Shown piece after piece: positions 11,929 to 25,080 of a stretch of DNA of 64,000 nt. Source of the stretch: Vitis vinifera (Eukaryota; Streptophyta; Magnoliopsida; Vitales; Vitaceae); assembly GCF_030704535.1 (NCBI RefSeq), contig NC_081810.1:372501-436500 (forward strand). Direction: 5' to 3'. The stretch's first letter is position 1, and every line of letters starts with the position of its first letter. The notes under the pieces were generated by a model that searched no databases, had not been told where the DNA came from, and worked only from the letters and a program-made list of their open reading frames with translations. The translations under genes and the position numbers were made by a program.

Positions 11929-13400
11929 AATCAAAATCTCACAAATTCACAACCAAAAAGAGTTCTCTCCCGATTTCTCCCTCCCACTGAATTTGGAGAA
12001 AGGGTTTGTTTTTCAGTAACTTAAATACGTGTTTGTACTTTGCTAGCATGCAGTTGGGAAAGATAAGAGATCAGAGCTGACAGAGCCGTGACCAGTCCTC
12101 CTTCAATATATGTATATGCTCATATGCCAACACTGATCCATATTCAACATGAGCTTAATTAGCTTCATCTTTTAAGCCCCCCTTGGATTGATTTTCAAAA
12201 AGTCAAAGCTTAGCCTTTTTTTTTTTAACTTAATAATAATTTTATATATGACTAATTTCATTCAAAAAATTTTAAAACCTACGGAAAATTTTTATATGAA
12301 AGTTAAAAAAAAAAATGTTATTTTTTGTAAGAACTATTCATAGATTTTTTTAAAATAAAACTATTAAGTTGCTATTTGATTTGAAAATTTGCTTTTATTT
12401 TTTTTCGGAAATGTTATGATTAAGAAAAGTGAAAACTGGTTTTAAAAAATAAAATTTGTAAAATCGCATTTGGTTTTAAGTTTTCAATAATAGAAAAAAA
12501 ATGATAAAAAGAAATATAATTAAATATTTATAGAATACATATTATATTTATATATATATATATATATATAAAATAAAATATTTTAATATGTTTATATTTA
12601 AGAAATTAAATGATTTAAATATAAAAATATATATGCTTATATTATTTATCTATCTATCCATCAATATATATATATATTACATTTATTGTTATTTTAACAT
12701 TATTTGATTAAAATTACCAATTTTAAAAATTAACATTCCATCATTTTTTGACATGATAAAAAACATAAAAAATATTAGATTAATAGATTTGAAGATTATT
12801 TCATCCCTTTAACTAATTAATTCTATAAAAATATTCATGGTTTTATTGTCTTATGGTGTGTTTTTTTTTTAAAAAAAAATTCAGTTTCAGAGGAAAATTC
12901 AAAATGAAAAAACAGTGTTCAAACACATGTTTATGAACCGAATTTATATTTTCCTTGAAAATAAAAATGGCTAAAACAAATAAGCCTTAATTGTTGTAGA
13001 AATTATTAGCAAACATCACCCATTATATTCACCATTGGTGGCATGGGACCGGTGAGTTTTACACTCAAAGAAGAGCACCATACGATTCCAATTTTCAATT
13101 TGGGAGGCCAGAGTCTTCTTCATTTCAAGCCGTGTGCAACAACAAAATGAGTTTTTCACAAAAACCGCAAGCAGCATCAGCACCCTTTTGAGTCTTCATG
13201 TTAAGTAGAATGTAGAGAAAGTGATAGAAAAATTCAAAAAGAAAAGGTGTAAATGCCTTGTTTACAATTTTATAGGGCAAACGGCATCCCAAAAGGGTAA
13301 GGGAAGTAGGTTTATATTTCACTTTCTTCCTCGTTCCGTAAATCAAATGGTGAGAAAGTGGGAAGCAGATCAAAAGAACTTGGAACAAATACAAAGAGTG
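11929..13400. other. intergenic: BCKDHB upstream region and AT-rich repeat
   Basis: The first about 200 bp should be the BCKDHB leader and promoter; an A/T-rich TATA-like stretch lies near 12104-12118 (minus reading). From about 12180 to 12985 the DNA is very AT-rich with a TA run at 12549-12570 and MITE-like ends (CCCCCCTTGGATTGATTTTC at the left; a matching TTGAAAATAAAAATGGC at the right). The rest up to the ECT2 3' end shows nothing recognisable. Confidence 0.4.
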
Positions 13401-14084
13401 TTTAATCAGAACTCAGCAAGATAAAATTTACCCTGTATTAAGACAACAAAAACATAAGATTGATGTTATAGCAATAATGGTAGTAACAAGACTAAAACAT
13501 TGACTGAAGTTGAAATGAAAAGCTTCTTAAAACCCAACTATATTGCAATACTTTTCCCACCCTGCCTCTAGCTCTCTTACAATTCAAAAGCAACGGCTGG
13601 CCCACAGTAGAACTAGATTTACAAGATGGGAAAAAGGCAGAACAGGAAAAAGAAGAAAAGGTAAAAGGAAAAAAGGGCAAAAAAGGGGAAAAAAAAAAGA
13701 AAAAAGAAAAAAGAAAAAAAAAAGAGCAATAAGGATATAAAGCCACCAAAAGAGAAACCCTAAACCCAAACTCCTAAGGAAGAAAACCTGTTAGGGGCTA
13801 ACAACTATAACAACAGACCCATGATAAAGAAAAATGGGCTTTGGTACTGGGATTCTGTGAAGCATAGCCTGCCTTGCCACACCTGAAAAATCTGAAGAGC
13901 TATTTTAATCTCTGTTTTATTGATCCTTGGAAGCAGCAAGACAGATCCAATTCTGGCGGCCAGTCTGAAGGAGAATTTGCTAGCAGTCGCCTATGCCCTC
14001 TAATCTAACCAGCAAAACTTCTGATACAACTTCTTGCAAGAAACTATAGAAGACCATGGACCGCCCTTTTGTGGCCAGGTAAAG

Positions 14085-17000
14085 CTAGCAACCATTTGCC
14101 ACCCCATTTGCAACCCCGTTGGCAACAATCCTCTTTTCAGACACTATACTCGGTTTAAAAGCCTTTGGAGCATCTCCAGATTTGGCAACTGATCCATTTT
14201 CAAAAACCTTCCGATCCCCATTAGCCTGGACAGCTGGTGTTGATTCCTTAATCAAATCCGAGGCAACCTCCAATGACTTCTGTGGTTTTAGTTCCCCATT
14301 CTTCTCATCAGTGGGCTTCCCTTCCCATACCTGTATTGGAAGATCAAATGCAGGCAAGTGAACAAAATTTTTAGCCTACATGTAGAGCAAAATTGACAAG
14401 TGTAGCATAAAAAATGGTACTAATGATGGACTTTAGGTAAACAAAGATGCATCAATCCCCAAGTATGGGGCAATGAGTATAACTAGAGGATGACCTGTTT
14501 CTGAAACTGCTGTTGTTTAGCCTTTTTCTCCTGAATTGTTTTCTGGCGAGACTCATAAAATGCAAAATCATCCAAGATGCACGTTTTGCTGCAGTGTTCC
14601 TTAAATATTTTGAGCATCTGAAGCCCCTGCTCTAACTTAACCTGCACATTGAGATCTATTTTTTTTAGAGTGGGTAAAGAGACGAGAATCAGGGTGACAA
14701 CATAAAATGTAAGACAGAGTACCTCTTGAGTGTCCCTACTATTTGTAACAGGTTTGTTCTCATTGTTTTCAAGGGTGATGTGCTTCAACAAACTATTCGG
14801 TACATCCTTTACAACATGCCACTTCACAGAGAAACATCCATTCCACTTGTCTTGTTGCCAGTACTCCACATTCTTGTGAAAATCAACATGGCCCACCATC
14901 TCCGCAAGGCCAACAAATTGCCCACTTGTATTGACCTAAACAACAATTCAAAGAGGCATTGCTAAAAGCCAAGCCAAGCTTAACAGAAATAAACCAAATT
15001 TAAGAGGAACTACAGATGCTCACCGAGAAGAAAAGAAATACAGGACAGCCAGCAGATTTCTCCTGAGCTTCCCTGTAAGCTGCATCAAGTTTCTTGTTGC
15101 CATTTGGTGTGCTGGCCCATACATTATACTTGATGCTCTTATGGACATCATCTTCACTATAAGACTTAATGATGAAGAACTTAGCCTCAGTATGTTCCAC
15201 AGGGAAATCTGCATGATTGTACTGATCACGGTCAGGGAACACACTAGTCCTATCCTTCTCCTCATCATTAGATCCATTGGATTGAACATTCTGGCCCTTG
15301 GCTGTGACTGGTGCAAGCCCCTTTTGGTTTTTAGAGCTCTTGGCTCTTGGCCCCCTGTTTAGCTCATTCAAACCATCCATGTTCTCGTTACCATAACCAA
15401 AGAAACCAATGCCTCGTCCCCTGGGTTTGTATTTGTTATCAACAGCCAACCAACTACGCCCATTTGTTCGTGAATCATAAGCATTAGATCCAAAACCTAG
15501 ACCAGATCTAACTGTGTTTCCATACTGACCATATAACTTGTTTGGATACATTCTATTCATAAATCCATGAGCTGTACCCATGCCAGACATTGGTCTTGGA
15601 TGTTGCAAACCCTGTGGATTATGCAAATAAAATCCATGTCAGGCAACTTCAAAATAAATAAACAAACAAATAAAAGAAATAGCTATACATCAGATAATAC
15701 CACATATCAAAATCAGCATATATATAATATTTGAAAGAATAATATAAATAGACAGTTTAGTTCGATACACCAAGCCAATCAAATAACATATATTTATTCA
15801 TAAAAGGTGGATGTGGGGATTGTAATTGACCACAGCCACAGGCTGAACCCACCAAATCTGGTGAACAGAACCACTACAATCACTTGGGTTAATGATTCAA
15901 CCAGTTCAACCCACAAAGTTTTCGAAATATGCCTGTAATATATTTATTATTAAGAAGAAAACACTGAGCTTATATACCATGAAATGAGAATGTGGCCGGA
16001 GATTCCTCGAAGCTGTAACATTATTGGCGTTTGAAATTGATGAGGTGATTGAGGTGCTAGTCACAGGCCTTGGATCAGAAAAAACTGGGCCATCTAACCA
16101 TGGGAGAGGAGATCGTAGCCCATCAAAAGCAAATCTTGGATCCTGATAACCAGAAGCGGGAACCCCCCCTGGCAATGCACCTCTTCCATAGGAACCATTT
16201 GAATTAAATGGCGAGTTCTGATATGTTGGTTTCACAGGTGCGGAACCATTATTCCCTTTCATAGCCCCACCACTTGCAATACCATTAGAATTACCATTAG
16301 CAGTTTCTACAGACAAAGGCTTTTGGTCAGCAGCCACAGAGGTGGTAACCTCTCCCGGGGGAGGGGCACCTGGACTAGGGTTGTAAGGTCCACTGGTTGG
16401 AGTAGGTGGCTGAAAGTATGGGGCGGGATACTGGTAGTGCTGAGGCCCATATAGCTGACCATCATGTCCAACAGTTGGAACTGGGGAACCGGCTGGTGGA
16501 TATGGGCCATAAGGTGCATATCCATATCCATGGTGATACATGAGTGATCCATTATCCCCATAAACTCCCTGGAAATAAGAAATAACAAAAACCATAACCA
16601 CCAAACATTAGATCATGAGAACTTCTGCATGAATATGGCTATCAAACCCAGCATCTGTTTGTCAAGAGTTTAGAAATAACAAAGAAAGATGACATGTATG
16701 ATAGACTTGGATCTAACTCTAAAAAACATACTATAACCCCTCAGAAGCATAAATGAGTAAGCACAAAAACTTACGGCAGGCATCTCAACTCCCTCTGGAT
16801 TCATATATCTGGAATAGTCTTCCCACTCATTTGTAGTTCCATCATAACCTACAGGAAATACAAAAGACGCTCTTGTGATATCAATTATCTCTTTGACTGA
16901 AACGAGTCTTCCTATTCATAACCATCCATCACAGAAAATTCAAATATTCAAAAAATCCAATAACAGATCTCCTCCAAAAGATCCAACCTTGGTGCAAAAG

Positions 17001-18088
17001 TATTTTGACCAACTTACCTCCATAATAATATGATGAATAGCCATTAGGGACATAGCACACGGATGGATCCATAAATTCCTGTAGTAATGGGGTCACAGAC
17101 CTCTCACATGACTGGTTCTGACCATTTGCAGCATCACCCCCATCAACAGCCCCAAATTGATTACCAGAAGGCTGCATTAAAAACAAAAATACAGTATAAA
17201 TCAGATATTTCAGCTCATTTACTTCAGTGGAGAATAATTTCCAAAGGTTTTCACCTTTAAGCTTCAAAGTTCAAAATAGGAGGAAAAAATTTTCTTCTTA
17301 AACCAAAATTCACAGGAAAATGATACTTTCAAACAACAAAATTCACATCCCTATGGGCTATGATATTTCCAACGGACATTATGTCTCCCAAATGAAACAG
17401 CAAACTACCTTTTTAGTTGGCTCAGGGATTTCCAAAGTTTTGGTTTGAGAATCCAATGACAATTTCTGAAGCAACTCTGCAGCTTCTATACAATCAAAAA
17501 AAATTAAGGAAATACACCTTCTTTACCAATCCGAGTACTAAATCACGGAAACTATCTCATGACAGCTCCCACATATTTCAAACACCCAATACAGCAAACA
17601 ACACAAAACAATCAAATTTCGCCAGAACAGGTCGAATTACACCAACAAAAGCACAACTGTCAACTCAACAAGCTCAGATCTTGAAAGAAAAATCATAAGA
17701 ACAAATTTATATCCCAGGAAAACAAAATCCCAGAAGCAAACCCATCCCAGATACCCATCTGCAGAGAATTTCAGCACAACAAAAAAAAAAAAAAAAAACA
17801 GCTAAACAATTACTTCAAAAATTAACTTCCGGATATCTGATACCTAAACAAGTGAAATCAAGCACAACCTTAGTAGAGAAGGAACCTCAACAAAATAAAC
17901 ATAAAATCCAGACCCAAAATAAGCAACAGAGATTAATCATACACGGATCTGCATCAGCAGACGACAGAAGACCATGAAAAGGCTGAGAAACAAAACCCTA
18001 GACAGATCCACAAACAAGCAATCAGAGAGAGACCCATATGAAGAAACGAAATAAGGATACGATCCGCAGGAGGAGCAACAGCAGCCAT
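14085..18088 (-). CDS. ECT2: YTH-domain m6A reader, ECT2-like
   Basis: Cytoplasmic reader of N6-methyladenosine in mRNA (plant ECT/YTHDF family). Nine exons (minus order): 18061-18088, 17409-17485, 17018-17171, 16775-16848, 15978-16568, 15024-15611, 14723-14935, 14495-14641, 14085-14330; 2118 bp, 705 residues. Residues 1-450 are a low-complexity Tyr/Gly/Pro/Ser/Asn region typical of YTHDF proteins, with the conserved N-terminal [13 protein letters not shown]. The YTH domain starts near residue 451 ([20 protein letters not shown]) and runs to about 590. Trp473 (NVWASTP), Trp530 and Trp535 ([10 protein letters not shown]) fit the aromatic cage that holds the methyl group. The tail repeats VANG and ends NGC, as ECT2 does by recall. 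ECT2, ECT3 and ECT4 are close, so the exact orthologue is inferred; family is certain. Confidence 0.95.
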
Positions 18089-18260
18089 GACGAGAATCAA
18101 GCGGGGGTTTTGGGAAGAGAGAGAGAGAGAGAGAAACCCTAGGAGAGAGAAAAACGGGGAGGTCAGCCGCCAAGGGTTTGGGTTTTTGGGGGAGAGAGGG
18201 TTTTCATCATTGAATTGTGGTGATTCAAATAGCACCACGGCTTCCCACTTCACCGCTGAT
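18089..18260 (-). promoter_or_regulatory. ECT2 5' leader with CT microsatellite and telo-box
   Basis: Immediately upstream of the ATG the minus strand carries a pyrimidine (CT) run (18116-18133) and a telo-box AAACCCTA on the plus strand at 18134-18141. Such elements are common in leaders and promoters of highly expressed plant genes. The transcription start itself is not placed. Confidence 0.45.
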
Positions 18261-18822
18261 TCCCTCACCCGCTTTTCACACGGTTTGCCTCACAGCTTCG
18301 ATGTGATTGGTGTATCTCCCACGTGGCGGATGATGGGTCGTCATGATTGCGTGGACTCGTGGAAGCTGATTGGAGGGTGAGGTGAGAGTGGGTGCTACGC
18401 GGGTGAGACGGTTTTATTCCTGCTTCCACTCTGATGGGGTCGTGCCCTTGTAGAAAGTTGGAAACCCTAGCCCCCTTTGGGTTGGCCCTTTCTTCACATC
18501 ATGGGCTTGTTGGTTGTTATGGGCTTTCCTTTCTTCATTCTTCCTTTAGGTAGACTTTCTACTCGACTTATTGGATAAATGCGTTATTATTGCAAAAATT
18601 CAAAGTTGGAAAAAGTAAATAATGTTGAGGTGTAAAATATTTTGTTTCATATTATACTAAGAAATTTCTCCTTTCACTCTCTATTTCGATTCATTTTTCA
18701 AAACAAAAATAAGAATATAATAATAGCATATCCCTTCATCTTTGAGATCGAATCTCAAATTTACCCCCTAATTAGAAGTTTAGGAACTTTACATTATATT
18801 ATAAATGAAGATAGACTCTTTA

Positions 18823-19468
18823 GCCACGTTTGGTTCGTTGGATATAACAGGTGATAGGATAAAAGAAAATCTTATCATTTATTCTATTCTATATTTAACC
18901 AAATATAAGATAAGATAAATAATATAATATATTATCCACCATTTTTTTTGTCTCTTCTACATGATATATGTTAATGTCTTACTAAGATATAAAATATGCA
19001 TATATCATGTATCATAAATTTATTTATTTTATCTCATTTTGTAAAATAATTTTTTGTTATAAATTAAATTTACGGTGAAAAAAAGAAAAACTAAAAAAAA
19101 ATTACAAAAAAATATTAGTATAAGACATATAAATTATTTTATATATTAAATAATATAATATAATATAAAAAAATTATTTGTAAAATTTAAATATTTTAAT
19201 CAAAAGAAAGTATTATAATACAATATAATTTTAATTTTAAACATTAAAAATAACATATATTTCATAAATTAAATATAAATATAATATAATATAACATAAC
19301 TCATTGGATATGCTACCTTACAATATCGTGTCTATAAGATGTGTATATCCAAATATATCATATCATATCATATTATATTTTAGGATATGTATTTTTTTAT
19401 CTAATAGGATCTGATATCCTAGGATTTACATATCCTATCCCATTATATCTTGCTGACCAAATGTAGCC
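18823..19468. mobile_element. Tourist-like (PIF/Harbinger) MITE
   Basis: A 646-bp, very AT-rich non-coding element bounded by inverted ends GCCACGTTTGGT and, on the other strand, GGCTACATTTGGT. Similarity continues inward for about 40 bp (GATATAA then GGATAGGATA). Both sides carry the trinucleotide TTA (18820-18822 and 19469-19471), the target duplication typical of PIF/Harbinger elements. Confidence 0.75.
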
Positions 19469-19539
19469 TTATAGAACTTAAAGGTGAAGAAAGTAAGAAA
19501 GTGCTAATCCATAACTTGATGGATTATTAACTTCCTACA

Positions 19540-20030
19540 TGCTTGATCCAATGTTTAAAGAAGTGTTTGGTATGATTGTGGAATGAAAACTACTTATTCA
19601 GTTTGGAGTTCTATCTTCCAATGACTAGATAAAGGGAAGTTCATTTGATGAGCAATTAGTTTCATTTAAAAAATGGCCAATTAATGTCTGATTATATCAA
19701 GCAATTAAAGCACATATGTGAAGATAGTCTTTATGAGCTTTGTTACAATACCTAAAGATTAAGGGTTAATTTAGAGGTATGACACTTGAAGGGGCATAAC
19801 TAGATGAGTAAGAAATCGAGTATTGGACAAGTTTAAAGTATGAATTGATCTTCCTGACACATATGTCAAGCTTGATTGAATTTCAATATTTGTTCCAACA
19901 ATTGTTTTACTTGTGACTTACATGCTTGAAGACTATTACGATTTTGTTGCAACTTTCATTGTATCTTTTCATTTTATGCCTTAATTGAGGAGAAGGTTTT
20001 TCTTACATTTAGGGAGAAAATCAAATTTGG
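19540..20030 (+). pseudogene. possible Ty1/copia gag remnant
   Basis: Broken reading frames give short stretches such as YIKQLKHICEDSLYEL that resemble the alpha-helical copia gag core. Many stops and no zinc knuckle. Weak; could be chance. Confidence 0.3.
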
Positions 20031-20349
20031 TATTTAGCATTGTGTAATATTTCATGTATACTAATTCAATTTATTTAAATTACAATTATTCCAGTTTTCT
20101 TCAAAATGATTATAATTTTATTAAAAGGATAATAACAGAAATATAAATTAGTTAATTTGTTTGCTCTTTAATTTTTTTAAAATTATATGAAAATTCTCAT
20201 TGTTGATTTTGAATAATAATTACATAATTTTATGGATTAATATATAAATTTTATATAAGATTGTAATTTATTAAGATTATATGATTAAATTGGATTTTGA
20301 CAAATTTTTTTCTTTTTGAAATGAACTCTGAAAAACCAATGATCCAATA

Positions 20350-21900
20350 GGATAATGTTAGAATAGAACCTTTAAAAACATGACATCACGTAGCAAATTT
20401 AGAATTCATTATTTATTTAATTATATTTCAGTTTCACTTTTATTTATCCTTAATTATTTCATGCATTATATTATATGAGCTTTCAAACCTATCATCTCTT
20501 GCATTCTACAGGACATGGGTGCATTACAAGTTGTATGAAAAATCTAAGTCATGGGTTTCTTGCATGTAGATAATTTGCTCACAACCGATTCGTGCACTTA
20601 AGCAATCCATTTGAGGTTGTAATGCACCACATTCTAATTAAATGAATGATTGGTCTTAGTGGTCAGGATGAGGTTCTCATGATGTGTGCACTAATGTGTA
20701 CGGTTACATGTTGGACAAGACCTATGGTGAATCATGACATAAAACTATCATGTAGTCATGATTTCACCAAACCGCTACATTACATAGTATTTCAATCTTG
20801 AGATCATATTAGGCTTATGTAGAAGTTACTAATGGATTTAACCTACAAATGATATTTTAAAGTGATCATTCCTTATGGATTGAGTCAGTGTTGATGGAAA
20901 CTTGTAGCAATAGGTATTTTCAATAGGGGTACCATGATATCTCATGGACTTTAAGACAATGTGTCATATTGGGTAATCCTAAGGATATGTGATCATGAAA
21001 TTTGTAGGCTCGTAGTAATTCATTTAGTGGAATTTGACATATGTTCTTAGTGAATTAGAGTATGTCATTTGATCACATAATAGGAAGATTTATAACTCAA
21101 AGATTGTAAATGTGGTTTTGAAAGACTGATAACTTTTACCTTATTAGACAAAGGACGATCAGTTCATGAGGAGACTATATACAATGGATAACAAGTTACG
21201 AACTCGAGCATTTGGTGTCTCATTGTAATATACATACACTATTGGAGTGTAATTGACACTCTATAATAGAAAGTTGAGTCAATTTCAAAATTGGATTATG
21301 AGAGAGCTGGTATTATCTTATAGATCTCAATGGTCCACCTCATATTCATTAATAACAATACTATTTATGAGAGTTGGATGAGTTTTAGTTCAATTTTGTG
21401 CATAAGGGCATTTTAGTAATTATGTAAGGTTGTATAGGGGTAAGTAAACGATATCTTTGGACTGAACTAATTGATTAATTGGAACCTTACTAGGTTAATT
21501 AATCAATTATCAATTTTTTTTTTTTGAGTTAGATTAAGTGATTTGAGCTCATGGTAAGTTTAAACCACTTAAGCCTAATAAGAAACCTATAAATACTCAT
21601 TTAAGGGTTAAGGTTTCCAAGTCTAGTCATTTTCTCCCTATAGTTTAGAGAGGGAACCTTAGCCTCAAATCCTAAGATCTCCACTATCTTAATACCTAGA
21701 CTAAGGAGGAGTTATCGAGTGGCTCTAGAGTATTTAACACCGATATGATTCAATATGAGAACATTTAGATCGTAGGTATGATACTAATATTTAGATTTAT
21801 GATATGTTTTTTTGGTTTTGAAAGCCATTTTTTTCCTTGCAATAGTTCTAGAGAAGCTTATGATAGAACTTCATGTACCCTAATGATCTAGGGTTTGAGA
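20350..21900. repeat. LTR-like non-coding block
   Basis: No reading frame of note. The segment resembles a long LTR: a TGTTAGAATAG start near 20357, a core-promoter-like CCTATAAATACTC at 21586-21598, and a purine/CTC-rich leader after it. I could not find a partner LTR, primer site or target duplication, so it may be a solo LTR or a decayed element. Confidence 0.3.
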
Positions 21901-21945
21901 ATGAAGCAATATGGGGTTCCTTAACAAGTAACACCTAAAAGAGGG

Positions 21946-22839
21946 TGAATGAGTATTTTTCAAAGATTTTAATACAATGGTTGAAATTTTCAATTCAATT
22001 AATCATTTGAGAATGAAAAATAATTAAAAACAATCAACCACAAACAAGACAAGGACTTTTTATTTTATTTTTTTATTTTAACTTGGAAAACCTCCACATA
22101 AGGTGTGGAGATAAAAAATAATGGGGTTTGAGATCTCAAATCAATAATTCACTATATGAGATCATAATATCTAGAATTACCTAGTAGATGTTATCTTAAG
22201 ACTTACCTTTAGAACCTATACCACAATCCATGTTTGCGACATAACACCTCAAGTGCTTTAATGGATCTCGCCTCAACTTCGAAGAGGGTGAAGGTTTCCG
22301 TCAATAACTCGAAATTAGTTCAACATTTTTTTTGAGAGCTTTTGGGAATGAAAAAAGTAAGTTAGTTTTTTGAATCAGAGCGTCCAACCAAAAATCTTTT
22401 TAGGTAAGGTATTTATAGGATACAAATACCTAGTAGACTTAAATTAGGATTCTCAAAATAAATCTAATTACATTTGTAAAATTTATCCAATTTGAATTTT
22501 AAAATTAATCTAATTACATTTCTAAATTAATCCAATTTTTATTGTAAAATCAATGTGTAAAATTGGAATTCTGCCCTTGAGCGCCTTTAATTTTTTTTTA
22601 AAAAAAAAATTAAAAACATTTTTGCTTTAATATAAAAAAATTTGAGTCCATTACAAGCCTTATATAAATCCTATTAACCTTTCCAAGTCCTTTCTCTACT
22701 TACATGTGTCATTTTGGTGTATAATACAATAATATGAGTCTTCAATGAAAAGTAAGACATAATCTAGCTAGAAAAGTCCTATGTTAGAATAAATAAAACA
22801 AAATTGCTAACTTAAATTACATAACCTAATATATCAACA
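21946..22839 (-). repeat. 3' LTR of the copia element
   Basis: 894 bp. It matches 28318-29133 from TGAATGAGTRTTTTTCAAAG at one end to ATATAYCAACA at the other. It contains an extra segment of about 80 bp (around 22460-22545), itself a short internal duplication of AATCTAATTACATTT, that is absent from the other LTR. Confidence 0.8.
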
Positions 22840-23149
22840 ATCTCTTTCTTTGGCAATTTTGTGACAAAAAAATAAGTATAATCCTTCAAAACTCTCAAAT
22901 GGAGTTTACATATCACTCATCCAAACCATATCATTCTAAGTCATGTCAACATTAACCATACCACATCCAATAATGATCAATTTGAACATACCTATGACCT
23001 GTACTCACTAATCAACCAAGTACTCAAGTAAAGTCCTATATGACAAATAATTATAACTCATAAATTATATCCAATCATGGTAAATTGAAATGGATGTGAG
23101 TAATGCATGCAATAAACATTCACAAAATCAATAAAATCCAATCAACCAT

Positions 23150-25080
23150 TGATTCGTTCCCAATTGGTGTCTCAGCTGATTCATATCCTCTCAATGGTCC
23201 CTGATAGTGGTGCCATTTGATTCGTGTCCAACTGGTGTTCCTTGATTGTGGTCCTTAGGGAGTAATCAACAAAATTTATAACCTATTACACCATGTACTA
23301 GGATAGCCTTAGCTAGCATAGCATAGTGGCTCTAGGGTCGTTCACTGGGATGGGTTTTCACTTCACAATTGATATTAATTCAAAGCTGAATTGATGTCTT
23401 TTCATTTCAAGGTTAGCTTTAAAAGAAAACATAAAGATGTTTAAATGAAAAAGGTTTGGTTTTAAACTAACCAAAAATAGTAACTGATTTTATTTACAAA
23501 GAAAAGTGTTTCTTGGAGTTTAGATTACTAGGCTCAGGTTCCTCATACAAAAAGGAGAGTTCCGGTCACTTGTTTCTTTTCCTCGCATTAGAGAATTAAC
23601 ATATGTGGTACAGATGCTTCCCCTTAATGGGTTCAAACACTAAATTCCTCTCATTGATGCACCTTGCAATGACTCGTGCCTCTCACCTAGCATTTGTCAT
23701 TCAAGGTGATCTTTAACCTTGGATTTTCCTTCTCAAGCTCGCAAGAGATAACTAATGGATGTCTCCTTGAAGTCCAAAAGCTTACCAAGTGTTGGCTATT
23801 CTAGAAAATCCTACCTTTAAACCACCTCCCAAAGGCTCGCAAGAGATAAACTAGTGCATCTCAATGGATGGAGAGCACTTGCCTTATCAAGTGTTGGCCC
23901 AGGTGAGTTAAAGGCGTTTTAAGTTAACTAAAAAGATAAAAACCATTAACGGGTCACACTTTCTTTTTATTAAAAGCTAAAAACAAAACTTCCAATTGCA
24001 TAAGGAAATTTACCCAGCTTTCTTTACTCCAAGAGACGAAGAGCCTAGCCACTCATCCTCTAAGGAAAAATCCTCAAAGTTTGGTTGGATAGAAAGAAAA
24101 CTAACGAGAAAATAAAAATATGAAGGAAAAACAGAGCAAGTGCCCTGTTCGTCGATTCCATATATATCGGATTACATCATATGTATCCTCCCTTTTGTAA
24201 AGGAAATTACAAACTATATATAAGAGGTTATTCACCCATTGTTCTTATTTAAAGACTAAGGAATCCTATGATAGGTGGATTACAAGGAGAGTTTGGGGAT
24301 TTAGACATCAAATATCTAAAGCAAAATATCCCAAAATATCTCAAAATGTTTGTCGGAAATATCTCAAGATGTTGGTCGGAAATATCAGGAAGCTTCAGGA
24401 GAACACCGCGACACTATATACTGAGAGAAAAACTCTCCGGGTAAGCGCTATTAGAGGATCCGGATATGTCTGACCGGAGAAGTTGAAACGTCCTTCTCTC
24501 CCATCCGGTTGTGAGACATCCGAATGTGAAATGTCAGCGGACGGAATTCCTCCCTGGGTGGACTGAGCTATGCTGCGTAAGGGGGACCGTCTGCGTGTGT
24601 AAGGTGTAGGGACCTATCCGACTCAACTCCATCCAGATTCCCCAAGAGGACATGCGTCGCCATGCTATCTGGCTCAACTCCATCTCGATTCCCCAAGAGG
24701 ATACGCGCCGCCATGCTATCCGGCACTCATGAACATCACACTCCGGATGATATCATATCCTATCCGGATATGTTATCCGAATCATTGACTACAGTGAGCA
24801 AGCCTTGCTACAGCCCACGTTCCGCCGCTCTCCAATGGTGTGTCTAGATGCCCTGTTCGGACATCTTTGCCATGGATTCCAAAGAACTCTCATCAATCTT
24901 GGATTGCTTTGGTGATCAAAAAGCTATCAAAACACCAAAACTTAACACAATTTGATTAGAATTGATTGCAAGGGTTCTTAATATGTTAATTGGGTTAAAA
25001 GGTAATAACTACTACTCAAATGTGTTTACAAGAGTTTATTACAAGCTATTAAATAGCACTTTTTGAGTAGTAATCAACCA
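23150..25080. repeat. non-coding internal block of the copia element, possibly a nested insertion
   Basis: Within the element this stretch has a different composition from its AT-rich surroundings, most clearly the GC-richer 24390-24860. It contains a 51-bp tandem duplication (24622-24672 and 24673-24723, sharing CTCAACTCCATC and ATTCCCCAAGAGGA) and two copies of GGCTCGCAAGAGATAA-like sequence near 23737 and 23833. AGTAATCAAC occurs at both 23260 and 25066, which could be an insertion scar. No coding capacity recognised. Confidence 0.35.

Noticed and set aside
13492..13769. Open frames rich in Lys or Phe near the ECT2 3' end
   Set aside because: Produced by a purine-rich low-complexity run; both strands are open for the same reason.
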